Source: DATKXO01 sp035528995
GTDB taxonomy: Bacteria > Planctomycetota > Phycisphaerae > UBA1845
NCBI GenBank assembly: GCA_035528995.1
Contig: DATKXO010000404.1
Coordinates: forward strand, 1 to 18,345
DNA length: 18,345 nt
Direction: 5' to 3'
A program made the position numbers and the translations under genes. The notes beneath the pieces are model-generated. The model was not told the origin of the DNA and did no database searches. It saw only the letters and a program-made list of their open reading frames with translations. Each line of letters opens with the position of its first letter. The stretch's first letter is position 1. Shown here piece by piece: positions 1 to 6,635 of this stretch.

Positions 1-266
1 CGGCGTGCGGGTCGGGGGGGCACGCTGGGGATGTCCCCGGCCGGCGTGTTGGACAACGAGATGGCCAGGGGGGATGCTTGGTCGGATCGGTTTGCCGGGG
101 GCTGTTGGCGCCGGGCTGGAGAGCCGGGCGGCAGATGGATGGGCCGGCGGGGGTGGGGCGAGGGGCCCCTGGCGGCACGCGAATTGCTAGCCGGTAAGGC
201 AAGGCGCACGGGAATCGATGGTTCCAGACGGTGCCGGACAATTACGCCGCAGAAGGAGACTGCAAC
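1..266. other. Upstream region of the malic enzyme gene, no supported gene
   Basis: This stretch is very G-rich on the plus strand, with several runs of five to seven G. It has open frames in more than one register, but their translations are dominated by Gly, Arg and Trp, show no motif, and one runs across the malic enzyme start. I see no convincing -35/-10 pair. It may be a leader or the decayed end of an upstream gene. The only clear signal is the ribosome binding site AAGGAG at 253-258 in front of the ATG at 267. Confidence 0.4.
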
Positions 267-1979
267 ATGAAGAGCGAGAAACCCGCCAGCGTTATCACCC
301 CGCCGACGGAGATCCGCACCAGGAAGCGGGGCGTCTGGTTGCTGAACAACCCTTCGACGAACAAGGGTCTGGCCTTCAGCCCGGAGGAGCGGGTGCGTTT
401 CGGCGTGCACGGCCTGCTGCCGCACACGTTTTGCACGATCGAGAAACAGGTGGAGCTGGAGCTGGAGCACATTCGGGCGAAGCCCAGCGACCTGGAGAAG
501 TACATCTGTCTGGCGGCACTGCAGGACCGCAACGAGGTCCTGTTCTACCGTGTGCTGGTGGAGAACATGGAGGAGATGATGCCGATCGTCTACACGCCGA
601 CGGTCGGTCAGGCCTGCCAGCGCTACAGCCACGTTTTCCGCTCGGCCCGCGGGATATGGCTGACGCCGGATGACAAGGACCGGATTCCGGAGGTGCTGCG
701 CAACTCGCCGTTCAAGGACATCCGGCTGATCGTGGTGACCGACAATGAGCGGATCCTGGGTCTTGGGGACCAGGGCGCGGGGGGGATGGGGATTCCGGTG
801 GGTAAGCTGGCGCTTTACGTGGCCGGTGCGGGCATCCACCCGTCGAAGGTTCTGCCCATCAGCCTGGACATCGGGACGGACAACTCCGGGCTGCTGGAGG
901 ACCCGTGTTACGTGGGCTATCCCAAGCGTCGTCTGCGGGGCAAGGAGTACGACGATTACGTGGAGACCTTTGTGGCCGGCGTGCAGGAGGTGTTCCCGCA
1001 CGCTCTGCTCCAGTGGGAGGACTTCCACAAGGACCGGGCCTTCAAGCTGATCGAGCGTTACCGCAGGCGCGTGCCGTGCTTCAACGACGACATCCAGGGC
1101 ACAGCGGCCGTCACGACGTCCGGCGTGTTCGCGGCCCTGCGGGTCACGGGGCAGAAGATCGGCGAGCAGCGTTTCGTGTACATCGGGGCGGGCGAGGCCT
1201 GCACGGGGATATCCCGCCTGCTGGCCACGGCCATGCGGTCGGACGGCGTGCCCGAGGAAGTGATCCGGAGGTCGCAGATCCTGTTTGACAGCCAGGGGCT
1301 GCTGTATGAGGGGCGGGCCATCCATGACGAACACAAGCTGGAACTGGCCGTTCCCAAGGACGTCCTGGAATACTACGGCATCAAGGGCGAGAAGCCGACC
1401 CCGGAGGAGGTTATCGCCGCGGTGAAGCCCACGGTGCTGATCGGTGCGACGGCCCATCCGGGCACGTTCCGCGAGGCGATGATCCGGGAAGTGGCCAAGC
1501 ACGTGGAACGGCCGATGATCATGCCGCTGAGCAACCCGAACAGCAAGGCGGAGTGCACGCCGTCCGAGGCCATTGCCTGGACCGACGGTCGGGGGCTGGT
1601 GGCGACGGGGAGCCCGTTCCCGGACGTGGAATACAACGGCAAGCGGTACGTGATCGGGCAGAGCAACAACGTGTTCATCTTCCCCGGGGTGGGGCTGGGC
1701 GTGATCATTGGTGAGATTCGGGAGGTCACCAACGAGATGTTCGAGATCGCGGCCCGGACGCTGGCGGAGTGCGTGACGCAGGAGCGACTGGACATGGGCG
1801 CCCTCTACCCGAGCCAGAACGATCTGCGGCAGGCCAGCGCCAAGATCGCGGCCAACGTGATCCGCTACGCCAGCAAGAACCACCTGGGGCGCATAATCCC
1901 GGACGATCAGGTTGATGACGTGGTGGCGGCATCGATGTGGTGGCCGGAGTACGTGCCGGTGGTGCCGGACGGCGGGTAG
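267..1979 (+). CDS. maeA: Malic enzyme (oxidative decarboxylating malate dehydrogenase), large single-domain type
   Basis: Converts malate to pyruvate and CO2 with reduction of NAD(P), linking the TCA cycle to pyruvate; cytoplasmic. The 570-aa length fits the MaeA/SfcA and animal ME family and not the shorter MaeB type. Family motifs appear in order: YTPTVG at 109-114 (catalytic Tyr109), GLGDQGAGGMGIPVGK at 165-180 (catalytic Lys180), QWEDF at 249-253 and FNDDIQGT at 272-279 (metal ligands Glu251, Asp252, Asp275), the Rossmann loop GAGEACTGI at 307-315, PLSNPNSKAECTP at 420-432 and GQSNNVFIFPGVGLG at 464-478. The start is set by AAGGAG eight bases before the ATG; an in-frame start at 231 would lack this site. 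Cofactor choice is open: Lys357 falls near the residue that favours NADP in animal ME1, as I recall that alignment. A clear intrinsic terminator follows, so it is probably monocistronic or the last gene of its unit. Confidence 0.95.
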   Translation: MKSEKPASVITPPTEIRTRKRGVWLLNNPSTNKGLAFSPEERVRFGVHGLLPHTFCTIEKQVELELEHIRAKPSDLEKYICLAALQDRNEVLFYRVLVENMEEMMPIVYTPTVGQACQRYSHVFRSARGIWLTPDDKDRIPEVLRNSPFKDIRLIVVTDNERILGLGDQGAGGMGIPVGKLALYVAGAGIHPSKVLPISLDIGTDNSGLLEDPCYVGYPKRRLRGKEYDDYVETFVAGVQEVFPHALLQWEDFHKDRAFKLIERYRRRVPCFNDDIQGTAAVTTSGVFAALRVTGQKIGEQRFVYIGAGEACTGISRLLATAMRSDGVPEEVIRRSQILFDSQGLLYEGRAIHDEHKLELAVPKDVLEYYGIKGEKPTPEEVIAAVKPTVLIGATAHPGTFREAMIREVAKHVERPMIMPLSNPNSKAECTPSEAIAWTDGRGLVATGSPFPDVEYNGKRYVIGQSNNVFIFPGVGLGVIIGEIREVTNEMFEIAARTLAECVTQERLDMGALYPSQNDLRQASAKIAANVIRYASKNHLGRIIPDDQVDDVVAASMWWPEYVPVVPDGG

Positions 1980-2020
1980 GCCGACGCGAGGCAGGACCGG
2001 TTCAGGATAGTTGGTATGCA

Positions 2021-2054
2021 GGAGGCCCCGGCGAGATCACCGGGGTCTCTTTTT
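2021..2054 (+). terminator. Intrinsic terminator of the malic enzyme gene
   Basis: An 11-bp stem (2021-2031 with 2040-2050, two G-T pairs) encloses an 8-base loop and is followed directly by TTTT at 2051-2054. It starts 42 bases after the malic enzyme stop. It lies in the convergent gap with the minus-strand gene ending at 2141, but has no T-run on the other strand, so it should mainly act in the plus direction. Confidence 0.85.
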
Positions 2055-2140
2055 GCGCCCGGGGACCATCGGATGGGGGCGTGCCTTCGAGGTCATGGGT
2101 GTGTTGCGAGCGGTCGGTCGGGCGCCGCGCCGGCGGTGGT

Positions 2141-2680
2141 TCAGAGGATGGGGATTCCGGAGGACCAAGCTTCGAGCCGTTCCAGGTCGTCGGGACTGAT
2201 GGTGACGGTGGTGGAGAGGGCGTACATCTCGTAGCAGAGTTTCCATCGAACGGCCACTCCGGCGTAGATGAGGAACATGGCGGCGGCGGTGGCCTCGGAG
2301 ATCAGTCGCCGGCGATATCGGATCAGGACGACGCTGCTTCCGCCGACCAGGCCCAACTTGAAGACGCCGACGGCGATGGGTCCCAGGGGGAGGATGAAAC
2401 GGGCGATGGGGTTGGACTCGTCCAGCACACCCTGTGCGTGGGCCAACAGGGTGAGCATCAGGTCGAAGATGTTGATCAGCCAGAGCCCGGCCAGAATACA
2501 AATAACCCGATGCGCCCTGGAGGCGGTTACCCAGCGGATAGCGCCGTGCAACAGGCCGCGTTCCCCCGGCAGCATCGGAGGCAGCAGGGGTCGAGCTGGA
2601 GCTTGAGGGCATTCCATGTACCGCGTATCGGTTGCGTCGGGGATGAACTTCATCAGGCGCCGCCGCGAGCGGCGACCCAT
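2141..2680 (-). CDS. Small membrane protein, DUF5658-like
   Basis: Function unknown. The 179-aa product has a basic N-terminus (GRRSRRR), then about three hydrophobic segments near residues 58-80, 98-120 and 130-148. The stretch around 67-92 (NIFDLMLTL then GVLDESNPI) resembles the N..D....T ... E.NP signature of DUF5658-type inner membrane proteins; this match is from memory. The reading frame stays open upstream to 2995, but that part reads as Pro/Arg/Ser-rich noncoding sequence, so I placed the start at the ATG at 2680. Alternatives are ATGs at 2653 and 2617; none has a good Shine-Dalgarno site. The gene converges on the malic enzyme gene and diverges from the polyprenyl synthase gene. The C-terminal 30 residues are polar and probably soluble. 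Confidence 0.65.
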   Translation of the reverse strand: MGRRSRRRLMKFIPDATDTRYMECPQAPARPLLPPMLPGERGLLHGAIRWVTASRAHRVICILAGLWLINIFDLMLTLLAHAQGVLDESNPIARFILPLGPIAVGVFKLGLVGGSSVVLIRYRRRLISEATAAAMFLIYAGVAVRWKLCYEMYALSTTVTISPDDLERLEAWSSGIPIL

Positions 2681-3051
2681 AAACCAGCGCGACGGACGGG
2701 GCGAACGCGGCGTCAGTGGTCGCGGTGCTATCGGAAGCACGTTTGCGAGCCGGGGTAAGCGGAGGCTGTCGAATTCGGACGTTGCGTGCCCCGTTCGGTT
2801 CGCAACGGCAGGAGTGGACCTTGCCGGACGACTGGCGGCGCGGTTATGCGGGGCCGGACCGGATCGGACGGCGGCGGTGACGGCCGACGGGACGCCGAAT
2901 GCAAGAGCGCCGGGCCAGGGCGGCTTCAACAAGTTTTCAAAACTTTTGAAACAGGTGGAGCGCAGACCGGCGGTCCCTAGAATGTGTGGCCGCACCGGGG
3001 GATGCAGCGCACGACGCCTGCGTGCCCGATGGGGTGTGTGCGGCCGGGGTC
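2681..3051. other. Divergent intergenic region, 371 bp
   Basis: Separates the minus-strand membrane protein gene from the polyprenyl synthase gene. Most of it is GC-rich and featureless. The exception is a short AT-rich island at 2931-2951 with overlapping palindromes, listed separately, followed by TAGAAT at 2978-2983. TAGAAT matches the -10 box of the good promoter at 8229-8257, but here no good -35 lies 17 bases upstream (GTGGAG). If TAGAAT is the -10, transcription would begin near 2990, leaving a leader of about 60 bases before the ATG at 3052. Confidence 0.45.
2933..2951. promoter_or_regulatory. Overlapping palindromes, candidate operator
   Basis: TTTCAAAACTTTTGAAA at 2935-2951 is a perfect 17-base palindrome around a central C at 2943. 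It overlaps a second one, GTTTTCAAAAC, at 2933-2943. The AT content stands out sharply from the GC-rich surroundings. If TAGAAT at 2978 is a -10 box, the palindrome centre would lie near -47, a position typical of activator sites. No intrinsic-terminator T-run follows. The regulator is unknown. Confidence 0.45.
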
Positions 3052-4038
3052 ATGGAAACGTCTCTGTCCACGCTGCTGAACGATTTCTACTCGCCGGTGG
3101 CCGACGAGTTGGCCCGGGTGGAGCGCCGCTTCGACGAGGAGCTGGTCAGCGAGCTGCCCATGGTCGACGATCTGTGCGGGCGCGTGCGTCTGTATCGCGG
3201 CAAGATGCTGCGTCCGACGCTGCTGCTGCTGACGGCCAAGGCCTGCGGTTCGATCCGCGACGAGCACATCACGCTGGCGGCCGTGCTGGAGATCGTGCAC
3301 GTGGCCACCCTGGTGCACGACGACGTGCTGGACGAGGCGGACGTGCGGCGGAAACGGGCCACCATCAACGCCGGCGACGGAAACGAGACGGCGGTGCTGC
3401 TGGGCGACTACCTGATCAGCCACGCGTTTCACCTGTGCAGCGGCTTGAACGATCAGTTCGCCTCCCGCCTGATCGGGAGCACGACCAACACCGTCTGCGA
3501 AGGCGAGCTGATGCAGATCCATCATCGGGCCGACGCCGGCCTGAGCGAGTCGCTCTACCTGGACATCATCCGGCGCAAAACCGCGGCGCTGACGGGAGCC
3601 TGTTGCGAATTGGGTGCTCGGTATGCCGGGGCCTCACCAGGCGAAGCGGAAGCGTGGCGGCAGTTCGGTCTGAACGTGGGTGTGGCCTTCCAGATCGTGG
3701 ACGACGTGCTGGACTACACGGGCACTCAGCAGAAGGTGGGCAAGACGCTGGGGCGCGACCTGGAACTGGGCGAACCGACGCTGCCGACGATCCACGCGAT
3801 GCGTCACGCTGCGCCGGCCGTCCGGGCGGAGTTGGCCCTGGCGCTGGGTAACGGGCACACGGTTTCGCGAGAGCGCATCTGCGGCTGGCTGGAAGAGACG
3901 GGCAGCGTCGAGTACGCCTACGGCCGGGCTGCCGAGTTCATCACTACCGCCCAGACGCACCTGGAAGGCGTCCGCCCTTCACCGGCCCGGGACGCGTTGT
4001 GGGCCGTCACTGAGTTCGTCCTCCGGCGCCAGCATTGA
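3052..4038 (+). CDS. All-E polyprenyl diphosphate synthase, long-chain type
   Basis: Condenses isopentenyl diphosphate onto an allylic diphosphate to make a long trans-polyprenyl chain, most likely the side chain of menaquinone or ubiquinone; cytoplasmic or membrane-associated. The 328-aa product has the family order: RGKMLRP at 49-55, the first Asp-rich motif HDDVLDEADVRR at 89-100 (Asp90, Asp91, Asp94), FQIVDDVLDYTG at 213-224 with the second motif DDVLD at 217-221, and GKTLGRDLELGEPTLP at 230-245. Small residues Ala85 and Thr86 lie just before the first motif, a pattern of long-chain enzymes (IspB/HepT group) and not of farnesyl or geranylgeranyl synthases. I chose the ATG at 3052; an in-frame GTG at 2986 would add 22 residues without family similarity. 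It is a single gene ending in a convergent gap. Confidence 0.92.
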   Translation: METSLSTLLNDFYSPVADELARVERRFDEELVSELPMVDDLCGRVRLYRGKMLRPTLLLLTAKACGSIRDEHITLAAVLEIVHVATLVHDDVLDEADVRRKRATINAGDGNETAVLLGDYLISHAFHLCSGLNDQFASRLIGSTTNTVCEGELMQIHHRADAGLSESLYLDIIRRKTAALTGACCELGARYAGASPGEAEAWRQFGLNVGVAFQIVDDVLDYTGTQQKVGKTLGRDLELGEPTLPTIHAMRHAAPAVRAELALALGNGHTVSRERICGWLEETGSVEYAYGRAAEFITTAQTHLEGVRPSPARDALWAVTEFVLRRQH

Positions 4039-4156
4039 CTGCACATCGTCGAGCATGCCAGGGGCGTCGGAACACACTGCGGATCACTGGAGGCGCGGCG
4101 CGTAGGTTCGCCGTCGCGGCGGTGAGAGGGCGGATGTTCAGGCGTAGCCCGGGGCG

Positions 4157-4196
4157 CGCGGATCGGTCGGATTCTGCGAGGGAGGATCGATCCGCG
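4157..4196. terminator. Hairpin in convergent gap, candidate U-less terminator
   Basis: Perfect 9-bp arms CGCGGATCG (4157-4165) and CGATCCGCG (4188-4196), extendable to 12 bp with one G-T pair (4166-4168 with 4185-4187). It lies between the polyprenyl synthase stop (4038) and the minus-strand stop at 4201. No T-run follows on either strand, so termination here is inferred from position only. The rest of the 162-bp gap shows nothing else. Confidence 0.4.
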
Positions 4197-4200
4197 ACGT

Positions 4201-5379
4201 TCATCTCTCCGGAATCTGAGATGCGTCCGAAGCGACTGTCGAACCCGGAACCGTCGCCGGTTTGCCAATGGCTTTCAACTCCCCGCCTTCGTAGGTGCTG
4301 ACCGTACCGGCGCGGCTATCCAGAAACCGGTCTCCGTCGCGCAAGCCCAGGTTCTGGACCGAGAAGGTCTGCGGTGGAATAACGATATTGACCTGGGATT
4401 CAAGCAGCGTGAGCGTGCGCTGGAAGACGAGGAGTTGATCCTCCGCGTTGAAGGACTGGTACCGGACTTGGGAGGGCAGCAAGATGCCGTCCTGCTCGGT
4501 GTATTGCCATTCGATCTGTTGCCGCACGTTGTTCTCAGAATCGCGTATGAGGAAGCGCGTGATGTTGAAACCGGCGTTGGCTGCGAATGTCATTTCCTGG
4601 AATCTGTAGACGCCCGGCCTGATCGTGCCGGGCAGAGTGACCTTGTACTCCAGCCCGTCGTCTTCACTGTTTCGAGACACGGTCAGTGCGTAGTCGCTGT
4701 CCTTCAGATGGCCCGCCTGGCGGAGTGCCGTGGCAATCATTTCCAGTTCCTGCCAGGCCGGACGTGGGTAACCGAAGAGTGTTTGCGGATCGACGATCGC
4801 GCCCCATTCCTGGCCTTCCGCTTCTTGTCGGGCACTCTCGAAGGCGGTCGGGCGTGCGGGCCGGTCCGAAGCCATGGCGCCGGCGTGATTCAGGTTCGGC
4901 TGGAAGTGGAGGAAGCGATCGGGCGTCACGATGGAACACTGATCGAACGGGTGGAACTCGAGGCCGAGGGGCTGCCCGCTGTCGAGTGCAACGGCCTCGA
5001 CGTTATGGGCCTGGAAGTGGGTGTAGAGTTGATCGTGCCTGAAATCCCGGGCGAAAGTAACGATGGCGTCGGTGCGAATCTCGATGTCGGATGGGTGGGT
5101 CGTCAGATCCGGCGCGTGGGTTTGCATGAACGTGCGGGCCCTGGGGCCGTGGAAGCGCTCCAGATCCTGGACTTGAAGGGTGCCGTTCCAGGTCTGGAGG
5201 GCATTCCAAGTCTGCTTGTTCTGTTGGGTGAGCATGGTGAGCAGTGTCGGCATTTCGTCCTCTAGGATGAGGTCGCCGCGCGAGAGAGGGGCGTTGCAGA
5301 AACAGAGGACGGGCACGATCATGGCGCAGACGATGATGGAGCGATTGGGATGTCGGAGTGAGTTCTTTGCAGTCAACAT
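4201..5379 (-). CDS. Exported protein of unknown family, second gene of a two-gene unit
   Basis: I do not recognise a named family with certainty. The 392-aa product begins with a basic n-region and a hydrophobic stretch (residues 14-30), consistent with a Sec signal peptide cleaved near residue 30. The body alternates polar and hydrophobic residues as in beta-rich folds. It ends with FSVQNLGLRDGDRFLDSRAG (339-358), a pattern I associate with planctomycete secreted hypothetical proteins. A LolA-like or DUF1571-like sheet fold is a guess. The start at 5379 is supported by AAAGGA six bases upstream; an in-frame ATG at 5445 would overlap the preceding gene and push the signal peptide inward. It lies 10 bases after the cysteine-rich protein gene, so the two are almost certainly co-transcribed and perhaps act together in the cell envelope. 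Confidence 0.75.
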   Translation of the reverse strand: MLTAKNSLRHPNRSIIVCAMIVPVLCFCNAPLSRGDLILEDEMPTLLTMLTQQNKQTWNALQTWNGTLQVQDLERFHGPRARTFMQTHAPDLTTHPSDIEIRTDAIVTFARDFRHDQLYTHFQAHNVEAVALDSGQPLGLEFHPFDQCSIVTPDRFLHFQPNLNHAGAMASDRPARPTAFESARQEAEGQEWGAIVDPQTLFGYPRPAWQELEMIATALRQAGHLKDSDYALTVSRNSEDDGLEYKVTLPGTIRPGVYRFQEMTFAANAGFNITRFLIRDSENNVRQQIEWQYTEQDGILLPSQVRYQSFNAEDQLLVFQRTLTLLESQVNIVIPPQTFSVQNLGLRDGDRFLDSRAGTVSTYEGGELKAIGKPATVPGSTVASDASQIPER

Positions 5380-5389
5380 GGGTTTTCCT

Positions 5390-5959
5390 TTAGAGAGGCT
5401 GCTGGAGGCAATCGGGGTCTTCCGGATCACAGCAACACTTGTCATATATGCACAGCATGTTCATGACCAGGCGGGCACGGGGCGCGCCGCTGGCAATGCA
5501 AGTCTGACAGAACAGGGGCACGGGAAAGGTCCCTACGCACATAACGCCGTTCGAGCACATCGAAAAGGAGACGGCGGGCCCCTCCACGCAGGACTGTGTC
5601 TGGTAGCAAACCACCCAGCGATCATCCTGGGCTCGATACGGCCAGCATGTGGTTCCCTCGTGGACCGGGATCATAATGGCGACGGCGCCGGGGTTGTAGA
5701 TCTTCCGAGTCGTGTCCGAGCAGGTGTTAAATCCCCATTCGTCGCAGCCCGGACACTGGACGTTGACGCCGATACACATGCTCAGCTGCCGGCATACACC
5801 CATGCAGTCGGGTATACCCCAGGCGGGAGGATCCGGGTCGCGTGCGTGTACCGGCGTGGAGTCTCCGAGCAGGAACATGAAAAGAGACCCACTCACGATA
5901 CAGCCAAGGACTGCAAGAGAACGGTTCCTTGGAGGGCAGAGAGCGCGCACGGGAGACAT
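5390..5959 (-). CDS. Exported cysteine-rich protein
   Basis: Function unknown. The 189-aa product has a signal peptide: basic n-region, hydrophobic core at about 15-32, and likely cleavage after VHA at 37-39. The mature part of about 150 residues holds 18 cysteines (52, 56, 62, 69, 72, 80, 105, 118, 124, 135, 141, 151, 154, 170, 175-177, 184), including CPGC at 69-72 and a CCC run at 175-177. The even number suits a densely disulfide-bonded extracellular domain, though metal binding is possible. The start is firm: GGAGG six bases before the ATG at 5959, against a longer frame starting at 6064 without such a site. It has a good promoter at 6030-6058 and is first in a unit with the exported protein that follows 10 bases downstream. 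Its Cys content is unlike any other product in the window. Confidence 0.75.
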   Translation of the reverse strand: MSPVRALCPPRNRSLAVLGCIVSGSLFMFLLGDSTPVHARDPDPPAWGIPDCMGVCRQLSMCIGVNVQCPGCDEWGFNTCSDTTRKIYNPGAVAIMIPVHEGTTCWPYRAQDDRWVVCYQTQSCVEGPAVSFSMCSNGVMCVGTFPVPLFCQTCIASGAPRARLVMNMLCIYDKCCCDPEDPDCLQQPL

Positions 5960-6029
5960 GGGATATCCTCCTTCATCGTCCCAGCTCCCCTGCCGCACGA
6001 TGGTGTGAACTTGCACTTGGAACTGGCCT

Positions 6030-6058
6030 ATTATTTCGCACTTTCCCGGCGGCGTCAA
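6030..6058 (-). promoter_or_regulatory. Sigma70-like promoter of the cysteine-rich protein unit
   Basis: On the minus strand TTGACG (6058-6053) is followed after exactly 17 bases by AATAAT (6035-6030). These match the -35 and -10 consensus at five of six positions each. The start codon at 5959 lies about 70 bases further down, giving a leader of roughly 60 nt. A run of twelve T (minus strand, 6074-6063) lies just upstream of the -35 and could act like an UP element. Confidence 0.7.
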
Positions 6059-6081
6059 GCGCAAAAAAAAAAAAGCGTGCT

Positions 6082-6374
6082 CAGCAAAATCTGTGGGTAC
6101 GTAAGAGCGCCCCAGCAGGGGGAAACGCGATTCTTGAGGCCTTGCGGGCCGGTTTGTGTCTGCGCCAGGTGGGTCGAGACCGACATCGAGTTTGATGACC
6201 CTGTCTTCACCACCATCTGAGCGGCCTCTCAGCCTGTAGCTCGGGACCCTGTCGGCCGTCGCTCGCCCAAACCAGCGAAGCGAGCGGGCGACGGCCGATA
6301 GGGTGGGACGCAGGCGGCCTGCGGACGGGCTCCCCGAGGCTTGAGCGTATTGGGGACACCCACAGATTCTGCCG
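6082..6374. repeat. Element-like segment with 17-bp imperfect inverted ends
   Basis: CAGCAAAATCTGTGGGT at 6082-6098 and ACCCACAGATTCTGCCG at 6358-6374 are inverted copies matching at 15 of 17 positions. The segment between them is about 260 bp, holds no convincing gene and contains a long hairpin. Outside the ends lie homopolymer runs, A12 at 6063-6074 and A8G9 from 6382. The layout resembles a small non-autonomous mobile element (MITE-like) or a REP-type palindromic unit. No transposase gene or certain target duplication is seen, so mobility is inference. Confidence 0.45.
6246..6304. repeat. Long hairpin with 21-bp stem
   Basis: Arms 6246-6266 and 6284-6304 pair along 21 positions. The only two mismatches, 6251 with 6299 and 6263 with 6287, become G-U pairs if the plus strand is transcribed. 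The loop is 17 bases (6267-6283), and an alternative inner pairing CGCTCGC (6260-6266) with GCGAGCG (6280-6286) exists. No T-run follows, so it is not a standard terminator. It lies inside the segment with inverted ends and could be the core of a palindromic element or a structured RNA. Confidence 0.6.
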
Positions 6375-6635
6375 GAGAGCCAAAAAAAAGGGGGGGGGAA
6401 AGGGGACGGCGCAAACCGGGATCGGCTGGAAGCTTCTTGGTCTCCGACGGTGGAGGAGCGAGGTCAGGTCGGCGTGCCGGCCGTCTTGGTGTGTGTCTCC
6501 TGCTGTAGTGCTCGAGCGGCACGCACGCAGCTTACTACGGCACGGACGACCGCGGTAGCGTGCCGGCCAGCACTTCACGTGCGGGGTCATATGGAGAAAG
6601 GGTTGCCGCCCTAATCGGCAGCTTCCTGGGCCGGG
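6375..6635. other. Intergenic region with purine tract and short repeats
   Basis: A 25-base purine tract (A8 G9 A3 G4 A) spans 6382-6406. Further on, GCGTGCCGGCC occurs twice in direct orientation (6472-6482 and 6558-6568), with inverted copies of its core at 6517-6524 (CGGCACGC) and 6538-6543 (CGGCAC). Open frames cross this region on the minus strand but are Arg/Pro/Ser-rich without motifs. I see no terminator for the glycosyltransferase gene that ends at 6636. Confidence 0.4.

Noticed and set aside
5180..6220. Plus-strand open frame of 346 codons
   Set aside because: Antisense to the two-gene export unit, whose ribosome binding sites, signal peptides and promoter are all on the minus strand.
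6207..6590. Minus-strand open frame of 127 codons in the gene-free stretch
   Set aside because: It crosses the hairpin and the purine tract, has Arg/Pro/Ser-rich composition, no ribosome binding site and no motif. It could be a decayed fragment but I cannot support a gene.
6460..6600. Possible group II intron 3' end (ACTTCACGTGCGGGG near 6570)
   Set aside because: It only loosely recalls a domain V tail; I could not build the expected stem with its conserved catalytic triad, and no reverse transcriptase is present.
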